Shown: positions 8,417 to 16,395 of the stretch, one piece after another | Layout of the letters: each line of letters begins with the position of its first letter | Numbering within the stretch: position 1 is the first letter of the stretch | Assembly: GCA_018828505.1 (NCBI GenBank) | Contig: JAHJVF010000135.1 | Coordinates: 1-34,435 of the forward strand | Source of the DNA: Bacteroidota bacterium | GTDB taxonomy: Bacteria; Bacteroidota; Ignavibacteria; Ch128b | Direction: 5' to 3' | Length of the DNA: 34,435 bases | Made by a program: the position numbers and the translations under genes | The notes under the pieces: model-generated | What the model was told of the DNA's origin: nothing | The model's database searches: none | The model's input: only the letters and a program-made list of their open reading frames with translations

Positions 8417-8469
8417 AAAGATTCCATCTTTTAACAATTCATTTTAGCAGTGTTAAAGATGGAATCTTT
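8417..8469. repeat. Long hairpin aaagattccatcttttaaca...tgttaaagatggaatcttt
   Basis: 19-20-bp arms with one extra T, in the divergent intergenic region. Confidence 0.75.
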
Positions 8470-8607
8470 ATTTGTTCGAGAAAATTCATGCCATTATAAT
8501 TTTTATTGAGTATTATAATTCTGAACACCATATTTGAATTAAAAATATAAAGCTAATTATTAGATCATTAAACATAATTACACAAAAATAAAAAGTGAGA
8601 AAAAGAA

Positions 8608-10719
8608 ATGAGGACATTTGTTTACCTTCCAATCATTTTATCAGTAGTGATCAATTTTTCATTTGCACAGGACAGTAAGATAAATATTAAAAATCCTTTT
8701 TTTCAAAAGTATGAGACACCTTTTGAAGTCCCTCCATTCGATAAAATTAAAGAAGAGCATTATCTGCCCGCCTTCAAAGGCGGTATCGAGGCACAACAAA
8801 AAGAAGTGCAGGATATTGTCAATAATCCGCAGCCTCCAACATTTTCGAACACGATTCAAGCTCTTGAATACAGTGGAAACTTACTCACAAAAGTCGGTTC
8901 TGTTTTTTACAATCTTAATTCTGCAAATACAAATGACGAGCTTCAAAAAATTGCTAAAGAAGTTTCGCCGTTATTATCAAAACATCGAGACGACATTAAC
9001 CTAAATGAAAAATTATTTCAGAGGATTAAAACAATTTATGAAGGGCGTGGCAAATTAAATTTAACTGCTGAACAGATGCGTCTACTTGAGGAACATTACA
9101 AAGATTTTGTCCGTGGCGGTGCAAATCTGAACGAAGAACAAAAGACGAAATTAAGAGAGATAAATAAAGAACTATCACTACTTACGTTGAAATTCGGTGA
9201 AAATATTTTGAAAGAAACTAATTCCTTCAAAATGATCCTTGATAAAAAAGAAGATCTTGACGGACTGCCAGAATCAGTCATCGAAAGTTCGAGCAAAGCA
9301 GCTCAAGATGCGGGGTTGAAAGATAAATGGCTTTTTACATTGGACAAACCGAGCTTTATACCTTTTCTACAATATTCAAAAAGACGTGATTTGCGCGAAA
9401 AGATTTTCAATGCATATATCAATCGCGGCAACAATAACAACGAATTCGATAATAAAGAAATCTTATCAAAGATCGTTTCATATAGGATAGAGAAAGCAAA
9501 ATTACTCGGATATAATAATCACGCTGAATTCATACTCGAAGAGAATATGGCGAAGACACCTGATAAAGTATACGACTTCATCCGTCAACTTTGGGAGCCT
9601 GCATTAAAGGTTGCACAAAGTGAAGCCGCGAAACTTCAAGAGATGATAAAAAAAGAAGTACATGATTTCAAATTAGAACCATGGGACTGGTGGTATTATT
9701 CAGAAATCATAAAAAAAGAAAAATATGAACTTGATGAAGAAATTCTTCGTCCATATTTCAAACTTGAGAATGTTCGGAACGGAGCGTTTGATGTTGCAAA
9801 TAAACTTTTTGGAATTACGATTCATGAAAGAAAAGATATTCCTGTTTATCATCCTGATGTTCAAGTATTTGAGGTGAAAGAATCTGACGGCAAGCACATT
9901 GGATTGTTATTTATGGATTTTCATCCGCGACCCGGAAAAAGAGTTGGTGCATGGATGAACTCATTCAGAAAACAGTACAAAGAAAAAGGAAAGAATATCA
10001 ATCCGCTTATTGCTAACGTCTGTAACTTTTCTAAACCGACAACTGATAAACCTTCTCTTTTAAGCTTCGAGGAAGTTGAAACATTATTTCATGAGTTTGG
10101 TCATGCGCTTCACGGTTTGCTTTCTAATAGTACATACCCGAGTTTAACAGGTACTTCAGTTCCGAGAGATTTTGTTGAGCTTTGTTCTCAGATCATGGAA
10201 AACTGGGCGAACGAGCCTCAAGTCTTAAAATCTTACGCAAGACACTACGTAACAAATGAACCCCTTCCGGATGAACTAATTGAAAGAATGAAAAAAGCCG
10301 AGCACTTCAATCAAGGTTTTGCAACGGTGGAATATCTTTCTGCAGCATTTTTGGATATGGATTGGCATACATTGACCGAACCAATTTCTTCCGATCCGAT
10401 GGAGTTTGAGCAAAAATCCTTATCAAGCATTCAGCTAATTCCGGAAATAGTCGTTCGTTATCGAAGTCCTTATTTCAATCATATTTTCTCTGGCGGATAC
10501 TCTGCGGGCTACTACAGTTACATCTGGGCAGAGGTTCTTGATGCCGATGCATTTGAAGCATTCAAAGAAACAAGCCTGTTCGATAAAAAGACGGCTCAAA
10601 GTTTTAGAGAAAATATTCTTGCGAGAGGCGGAACAGAAGATCCTATGGTACTCTATCTTAAATTTAGAGGAAGAGAACCTCGAGTTGAACCGTTATTAAA
10701 AAGAAAAGGACTTAATTAA
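8608..10719 (+). CDS. M3-family zinc metallopeptidase (peptidyl-dipeptidase Dcp / oligopeptidase A-like), exported
   Basis: 703 aa; signal MRTFVYLPIILSVVINFSFAQ; catalytic LFHEFGHALHGLLS; HYLPAFKGGIEAQ; GTEDPMVLYLKFRGREPRVEPLLKRKGL. Confidence 0.9.
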   Translation: MRTFVYLPIILSVVINFSFAQDSKINIKNPFFQKYETPFEVPPFDKIKEEHYLPAFKGGIEAQQKEVQDIVNNPQPPTFSNTIQALEYSGNLLTKVGSVFYNLNSANTNDELQKIAKEVSPLLSKHRDDINLNEKLFQRIKTIYEGRGKLNLTAEQMRLLEEHYKDFVRGGANLNEEQKTKLREINKELSLLTLKFGENILKETNSFKMILDKKEDLDGLPESVIESSSKAAQDAGLKDKWLFTLDKPSFIPFLQYSKRRDLREKIFNAYINRGNNNNEFDNKEILSKIVSYRIEKAKLLGYNNHAEFILEENMAKTPDKVYDFIRQLWEPALKVAQSEAAKLQEMIKKEVHDFKLEPWDWWYYSEIIKKEKYELDEEILRPYFKLENVRNGAFDVANKLFGITIHERKDIPVYHPDVQVFEVKESDGKHIGLLFMDFHPRPGKRVGAWMNSFRKQYKEKGKNINPLIANVCNFSKPTTDKPSLLSFEEVETLFHEFGHALHGLLSNSTYPSLTGTSVPRDFVELCSQIMENWANEPQVLKSYARHYVTNEPLPDELIERMKKAEHFNQGFATVEYLSAAFLDMDWHTLTEPISSDPMEFEQKSLSSIQLIPEIVVRYRSPYFNHIFSGGYSAGYYSYIWAEVLDADAFEAFKETSLFDKKTAQSFRENILARGGTEDPMVLYLKFRGREPRVEPLLKRKGLN

Positions 10720-10877
10720 AAAAATCAGTTGAATTATATTTACTTAAATTATACAGGAAGACAAAGCATTTTGAACAATAAATCGAATTCTGTTACGAAA
10801 TAATGCGAATAAAAACAATAATTATTTTATGATAAAAATTTTTTATCATCACGAAAAAGGACTTCTGTAATCCTGTA

Positions 10878-12458
10878 TTGAAAACAAATAATAATTTTGA
10901 ATATGATTTTTTAATAATCGGCAGCGGGTTTGGCGGTTCCGTCGCTGCACTTCGTTTGGCGGAAAAAGGTTATAAAGTTCTCGTAGTTGAAAAAGGAAAG
11001 TGGTATTCAACCAAAGATTTTCCTAAAACTAACTGGAATCTTAAACGATGGCTCTGGTTACCGATATTTAGATTTTTTGGATTCTTTAAAATCACTTTTT
11101 ATCGGCACGTTGGAATCTTATCTGGGGTAGGAGTTGGCGGCGGCTCTTTAGTTTACGCAAACACGTTACCAGTTCCTAAAAAAGAATTCTTTGAAGCTGA
11201 ATCATGGTCACATCTTGCTGATTGGGAAAAGGAATTGGCTGAACATTATCAGACCAGCCAAAAAATGATGGGTGTAGTAACAAGCCCAAGATTAGAGAAT
11301 GGAGATAAAGCACTTCAACAATTAGCAAGAGAAATCAATAAAGAGGATTTTTTTGAACCAACTCAAGTAGCTCTGTTTTTTGGTGAGCCGGATAAAATTG
11401 TTAAAGATCCTTACTTCAATGGAGAAGGTCCGGATCGATTAGGCTGTACTTTTTGCGGTGCTTGTATGGTTGGCTGTCGTGAGAACGCAAAGAATTCACT
11501 CGACAAAAATTATTTATACCTTGCTCAAAAAAAAGGAGCTGAAATCAAATCAGAATCGGAAGTCTATGACATAATTCCGATTGACAATGATGATGCGTCT
11601 GAAGGATATATAGTCAAATGGAAATCATCGACAAAAATATTTAAGAAGAAAAGCGAAGCAAGAGTGAAAGGAATTGTTTTTGCCGGAGGAGTTCTTGGCA
11701 CTGTTCCTCTGATGCTAAAATTTAAAGAGACTTCGTTACCGAATTTATCAGAAAAAGTCGGTTACAACATCAGAACAAATTCCGAAAGTCTGATGGGAAT
11801 AGTAGCCCCACAAAAAGAAACTGTATTTTCAGATGGAATAGCTATCAGTTCAATTTTACATATAGATGAACATAGCCATCTTGAGCCGGTGAGATATCCG
11901 TCAGGCTCAGGTTTTTGGCGGCTTCAATTAGCTCCGGTAACTGTTGGTAATAATGTGGTTACAAGATTGATAAAGGCAATTGTAGAAATTTTAAAACATC
12001 CTGTACGTTACTTTAAAGTTTACTTTGTACGAGACTGGGCAAAAAAAACTCAAATACTTCTTTACATGCGGACAATTAGCGGAACATTGAGATTTACACA
12101 TGGCAGGTTTAGAATGAAATCGAATATAGGAGAGGGTGCACTTCCAACAGCGTTCATGCCCGAAGCAGAAAAGTTAGCTAAAAGATTTGGTGAAATCGTA
12201 AATGGCACGCCTGGTGCATTGTTATCAGAAATTATTTTGGGAATTCCTACCACAGCGCATATTCTCGGCGGAGCAACAATGGGAAAAAATATTAATGAAG
12301 GAGTGATAGATAAAGATAACCGGGTCTTTGGTTATAAAAATATGTTTGTTTGTGATGGATCGATGATATCAGCAAATCCTGGGGTGAATCCGTCACTAAC
12401 GATTTTAACACTCAGTGAAAGGGCGCTGAGTAAAATAGAAGTTAAAGTTTCTAATTGA
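10878..12458 (+). CDS. GMC oxidoreductase (cholesterol oxidase-like)
   Basis: TTG start; FLIIGSGFGGSVAALRLAEKGYKVLVVEKG FAD motif; GVGVGGGSLVYANTL; TLGCTFCGACMVGC-type Cys motif (CTFCGACMVGCRENAKNSLDKNYL); C-terminal VCDGSMISANPGVNPSLTILTLSERA. Confidence 0.88.
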   Translation: MKTNNNFEYDFLIIGSGFGGSVAALRLAEKGYKVLVVEKGKWYSTKDFPKTNWNLKRWLWLPIFRFFGFFKITFYRHVGILSGVGVGGGSLVYANTLPVPKKEFFEAESWSHLADWEKELAEHYQTSQKMMGVVTSPRLENGDKALQQLAREINKEDFFEPTQVALFFGEPDKIVKDPYFNGEGPDRLGCTFCGACMVGCRENAKNSLDKNYLYLAQKKGAEIKSESEVYDIIPIDNDDASEGYIVKWKSSTKIFKKKSEARVKGIVFAGGVLGTVPLMLKFKETSLPNLSEKVGYNIRTNSESLMGIVAPQKETVFSDGIAISSILHIDEHSHLEPVRYPSGSGFWRLQLAPVTVGNNVVTRLIKAIVEILKHPVRYFKVYFVRDWAKKTQILLYMRTISGTLRFTHGRFRMKSNIGEGALPTAFMPEAEKLAKRFGEIVNGTPGALLSEIILGIPTTAHILGGATMGKNINEGVIDKDNRVFGYKNMFVCDGSMISANPGVNPSLTILTLSERALSKIEVKVSN

Positions 12459-12490
12459 AATTGAAGAACTACAACCCTACTCATAATCAA

Positions 12491-12508
12491 TGGCGGAGAG
12501 AAAGGGAC
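12491..12508 (-). other. tRNA-Ser-like 3'-end fragment (AGTCCCTTTCTCTCCGCCA-type)
   Basis: tggcggagagaaagggact reads on minus as AGTCCCTTTCTCTCCGCCA, i.e. T-stem, acceptor and CCA pattern. No complete tRNA is present. Confidence 0.35.
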
Positions 12509-12580
12509 TGACTACGTCCCGTTGAGCGGGGCTTCGTCAGTTAAAACTGACTACGCTACGGAGTCGCTTCGTCAGTTAAA
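12507..12580. repeat. Two tandem hairpin repeats actgactacg...cttcgtcagttaaa
   Basis: actgactacgtcccgttgagcggggcttcgtcagttaaa followed by actgactacgctacggagtcgcttcgtcagttaaa. Confidence 0.7.
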
Positions 12581-12709
12581 ATTCTTTTTTTTAGGATGGC
12601 TTTACCAGAACCAGTTTTGAAATATTTCTCTAGTTCTCTCGCTTTGGATTCAGTTTTAACTGCAATGAATGCCTCTAAAGTCAATGGCTTATGTCGAATG
12701 TTAATAAAT
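12556..12709 (-). pseudogene. 5'-truncated GIY-YIG endonuclease-like C-terminus
   Basis: Minus-strand translation INIRHKPLTLEAFIAVKTESKARELEKYFKTGSGKAILKKRILTDEATP*, resembling the C-terminal part of small GIY-YIG proteins. No intact N-terminus; in-frame stop upstream. Confidence 0.6.
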
Positions 12710-12722
12710 CAGTTTAGGAAGC

Positions 12723-12804
12723 TTGGCCAGCCAACCGATTGACTACATTCCTTCGGAATTTTGTCAATTAAAAAGCCCCCTTTCAAAATTGGCCAGCCAA
12801 CCGA
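12723..12804. repeat. 16-bp direct repeats ttggccagccaaccga at 12723-12738 and 12789-12804
   Basis: Exact identity. Each copy contains an internal inverted repeat TTGGC-CA-GCCAA. Confidence 0.8.
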
Positions 12805-12827
12805 AGCCGATTTATCGAGACGTAGGT

Positions 12828-12846
12828 TGGCGGAGAGGGAGGGATT
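12828..12846 (-). other. Second tRNA-Ser-like 3'-end fragment
   Basis: tggcggagagggagggatt reads on minus as AATCCCTCCCTCTCCGCCA. Confidence 0.35.
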
Positions 12847-13044
12847 ATCCGCTGATGAGCTATTGGTTGCATTTTCTTTGAGAAAAGAAGTTTTTCAAGA
12901 AGTAAGTGTCATAAAAGTGTCATAGAATTTTTGCTAATCTCATGTATTCATCCACTCCAAAATAATTCATAACACAAAAAAGTTTAGAACGGAAATCACG
13001 CGAATGCATGTAGAAGAACGATTAAACTATCGAGTAATATCAAA

Positions 13045-13084
13045 CCAGCCCGCCTTGTTGTTCTGACGTAGATTGGCAGGGAGG
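13045..13084 (+). repeat. Related ~40-bp palindromic repeat, copy D, at the 5' edge of the second transposase remnant
   Basis: ccagcccgccttgttgttctgacgtagattggcagggagg has CAGCCCGCC and GGCAGGGAGG arms, and shares gttctgacgt with the reverse complement of copy A. Confidence 0.5.
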
Positions 13085-14047
13085 ATACGGGAAAAATATT
13101 ATATAAGAATTACACCAGGTCGTCTTTGTGATATGGTAAATGAAGTAGCAACTCATACAAAAGGTAGTAAACAGATAAAAGAAGAGCACCACCCCAATTG
13201 GGAAGGATATTTAATCGTCGATGAAAAATACATAAACGTCAAAGGTAAGAAGCAAGTTAGTCTGATAGCTGTAGATTCAAGTTGCGATATTGTACACGAG
13301 GAATTCTTAGCATATCAAGAGCAGACAAGATATGATGAATTTTTCGTCCGCCGTGGCGGACATAAAGTCTCACCTTAAATATCCATTTAGGTCAGTTATA
13401 ACAGATTTAGATTTTATGTTAGAAAAGTCAATAAAAACAGTACTTAACAGCGATATTCCTCATCAGAAATGTTTGAAACACATGATAGAGAACGTAAAGA
13501 GGATACTAAATTATTCTAGCACGAAAGCCCAATACAACAAGCTGATGCGGATGCATCCCTTTGGGAAAAAACATGTCGAAAATAGAATTGTTATCAGTCA
13601 GGAAAAAGCAGAGCAATTAGAAGCCATAGAAGATAAATATTTTGTATAGGAGAACTTTTGTCTGGTATAAGAGAGATTTTGTATTGTACAAATAGAGCTG
13701 AATCAAATCTCAAGTTAAAACAGTTAAGAAATAGATTTGGTCCGAAATATTCGAAGGTGTTCAATTTGATTGATCATCATTTGACCGGGTTACTTAATCA
13801 TCAAAAGGATAACTTGATCCCAAAGACAAATAACCTGGCAGAAAATAAAAATTGACAGATTAAAAGAAGATTTAAAACAATTGAAGCATTTCAATCTAAA
13901 CAAAATGCTAGTAACTACTTAAGGTTCAAGCCATATACTGATTATCGTAAAAATAGAAAGTCACGCAATGGTAAATCTCTTTTAGAAATCTGTGGTGTAG
14001 TTCTAAGAAAAGAAGATCGGTTAAAAAATTCTGTAAATGTATATTAA
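13073..14047 (+). pseudogene. Degenerate DDE transposase, family not assigned (MULE/IS256-like resemblance)
   Basis: Consecutive ORFs 13073..13378, 13332..13649 and 13658..13855, then QIKRRFKTIEAFQSKQNASNYLRFKPYTDYRKNRKSRNGKSLLEICGV. VDEKYINVKGKKQVSLIAVD, ITDLD and KTNNLAENKN fit a split DDE transposase. Confidence 0.72.
13346..13361. repeat. Palindrome GTCCGCCGTGGCGGAC at a frame change in the transposase remnant
   Basis: 7-bp perfect arms. The reading frame switches between the 13073 and 13332 ORFs here. Confidence 0.7.
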
Positions 14048-14238
14048 TTCAGTAGCCGAAAAGTGGTATGCGACCTTATTATTTTGATTTACAATAATCA
14101 TTGATTTATATAAATTAAAAATAAATGTTTACTTCCAAATTCTGGATATTGATTAGTAATTTTGGAAAGAAGATTTACTCTCTTGTACAATAAACTTATA
14201 TATTTAATCAGTATTAGATTTCAATTACATGCAATTAT

Positions 14239-15288
14239 ATGAGATTTGAAGTCAATAATTCATCACTGGGGCAGTTTAAAACTCTATTAATTAATGATAA
14301 TGAAACCAGAAGTAAAATTGAGATTGCTTTAAGAGGTGCAATGCTTCTTAGCTACTATGTAAAGCTCGATCAAAATATTTTTAACATCATTGATGGTTTT
14401 CAATCTCAAGATGAATTGGGATCGGGTACAGGTGCACGATGCTGGATCATGGCGCCGTTTCCCAATCGAATTGAGAATGGTATATATAAATTTCTCGGGA
14501 AAACTTACCAGCTACGCCCGATCGCTCCAAGAACTCAGGTAATTCATGGTTTTACATCAAATGTCGATTTCAAAATTATTGATACGGAATCTAATGATGA
14601 AGAAATTATAATTACTTTTTATACAAATATTCTTCGACCAGGAGTATTTGAGGGTTATCCATTTAGTGTCGATGTTTACATTAAATACATTTTTAACGGA
14701 TTAAAATTAAATATTGAAGTAATAGCTAAAAATGTTGGAAATGAACCGGCTCCGTTCGGAACCGGGTGGCATCCATATTTCAGAACCTCCGAGAAAGGGT
14801 CTGCCCACCATGTCCAGCTGCACGAGGCAGGCGGGATTGATCATCTAATCCTTACGCTCAACGCGAATCAATTAATACTTACTGATAAGAATTTAATACC
14901 GCTCAAAGATGAAAAGGCTTATGGTAAACTAAACGATTATTTAGACTTTGATTTTAGAGATACGAGAACAATTGAAGAACGTGTGATAAAAAATAGAATA
15001 CTCGATAATTGTTTTGCTGATCTGAAAGTAGATGAAAATGGAATTTCTTCAACAACATTATATGATCCCACCAATGATCTGCAAATAAAAATTTTTCAGA
15101 AAGGAGGCCTTACACTAGTTTTTTCCGGTGACACACTTTCTGAAAGACAAAGAAAATCAATTGCAATTGAACCTGTGCAATTTATGACGAATGCATTTAA
15201 CCGTCCGGAATTAGAAGAAAAGATTAGAATCAATCCTGGAAAAGAATCAAAATTCGAATTTGGAATTGAAGTTTATTGTAACAAATAA
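14239..15288 (+). CDS. Aldose 1-epimerase family protein (GalM-like)
   Basis: 349 aa: MAPFPNRIENGIYKFLGKTYQL, IHGF, EPAPFGTGWHPYF, SIAIEPVQFMTNAFNRPE. Confidence 0.87.
   Translation: MRFEVNNSSLGQFKTLLINDNETRSKIEIALRGAMLLSYYVKLDQNIFNIIDGFQSQDELGSGTGARCWIMAPFPNRIENGIYKFLGKTYQLRPIAPRTQVIHGFTSNVDFKIIDTESNDEEIIITFYTNILRPGVFEGYPFSVDVYIKYIFNGLKLNIEVIAKNVGNEPAPFGTGWHPYFRTSEKGSAHHVQLHEAGGIDHLILTLNANQLILTDKNLIPLKDEKAYGKLNDYLDFDFRDTRTIEERVIKNRILDNCFADLKVDENGISSTTLYDPTNDLQIKIFQKGGLTLVFSGDTLSERQRKSIAIEPVQFMTNAFNRPELEEKIRINPGKESKFEFGIEVYCNK
14800..14835 (+). repeat. 36-bp palindromic repeat, copy B, in-frame inside the intact aldose 1-epimerase gene (SAHHVQLHEAGG)
   Basis: tctgcccaccatgtccagctgcacgaggcaggcggg. 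Same length and arms as copy A (382-417). It starts on codon 188 of the 349-aa ORF and spans exactly 12 codons. Confidence 0.75.
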
Positions 15289-15404
15289 TTTTGTTCGCAA
15301 TCAACGCACAGCTGTCAAAAAAAAAGGGAACATTAATAAATCTTTTAATTTGATAGATTTTGGACAGATGCGGATTAAATAATTAATAAAATTGACAAGA
15401 GGTA

Positions 15405-15457
15405 TTGACTTTATATAAAAAATACTGTAGTATTTATCTAGAATGTTAACGCTAACA
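15405..15457 (+). promoter_or_regulatory. Putative promoter with adjacent LacI-family-type operator
   Basis: TTGACT (15405-15410), 17-nt spacer, TAGTAT (15428-15433), then TGTTAACGCTAACA (15444-15457), upstream of the ATG at 15601. Confidence 0.5.
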
Positions 15458-15600
15458 CGGAGCTATATACAAGTTTATCAAAGTATCACCGAAAAGATAA
15501 ATTTATATACAGTTTTAGTGTGTCGACCAAGAATTAAAAATACATTCAAATCTTTTAATTCATATCCAAAACAAATTACAATTAACAACAGGAGGCATGT

Positions 15601-16310
15601 ATGAAGTTCTTGCAACTTTTCCTGCGATTTTCTCTTCTGAGTATAATCACAATTTTTCTGAGTAAAGGTACAAGCTTTGCTCAAGAACCAATTGGTGGTC
15701 CATATACAGAACAAAATTAGTCGGACGACCCAAGAAGGGGAAACTTGTTTTTAATAAGCTGCACGATTACGCACAAATTTATCTTGATGGGAAATTTATT
15801 GGGACTGTCTACCGGAATAAAGAAGAAAATTCGATGATTGAGTTGCCGGAAACAGATGACCCAAATCCAACATTAGATGTTTTGGTTGAAGCTCTTGGAC
15901 GAATAAATTTTGGACCAAGACTTCTTGATAGAAAAGGTATAACGAATTATGTTGAGCTTAATGGTGTCACTTTGATGAATTGGAAAGTTTATAATCTTCC
16001 TATGAATTACTCCGATCTCAATAAATTGAAATTTACAGAAGAGATTGTTTCAACTGCACCTGCATTTTACAGCGGTCATTTCGATCTGGAAAAAACAGGA
16101 GACACGTTTCTTGATTTAAGCAAATGGAAAAAAGGATTTGTTTTTGTCAATGGGCATAATCTCGGTCGATACTGGGATATTGGTCCTCAACGTGATCTGT
16201 ATTTACCCGGTGTCTGGCTTAAAAAAGGAAGAAATGAAATTATAATTTTTGATTTATTGATAGATAAACCCGCACCGCTCAGCAGTTCTTCAATGAGAAA
16301 TAAAGATTGA
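15601..16310 (+). pseudogene. GH35 beta-galactosidase remnant with the catalytic domain deleted
   Basis: Signal peptide MKFLQLFLRFSLLSIITIFLSKGTSFAQEPIGGPYTEQN* runs directly into, in another frame, YRTKLVGRPKKGKLVFNKLHDYAQIYLDGKFIGTVYR...GHFDLEKTGDTFLDLSKWKKGFVFVNGHNLGRYWDIGPQRDLYLPGVWLKKGRNEIIIFDL, the C-terminal domains of GH35 enzymes. Confidence 0.8.
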
Positions 16311-16395
16311 AAGTGTAACTGATTTTAAGCAATCACAAATATTTTTGTTGTAATAAATAACCATATATTAAACAACAATATAAAGGAGTACCAAA

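Noticed and set aside
8764-8792. ctgcccgccttcaaaggcggtatcgaggca in the M3 peptidase resembles the 36-bp palindrome
   Set aside because: It encodes HYLPAFKGGIEAQ, the normal M3-family sequence (cf. HxxPAFE.G) with no extra residues, so the resemblance is likely coincidental.
15478-15714. 78-aa minus-strand ORF
   Set aside because: Overlaps the GH35 promoter/signal-peptide region antisense, with no recognisable family.
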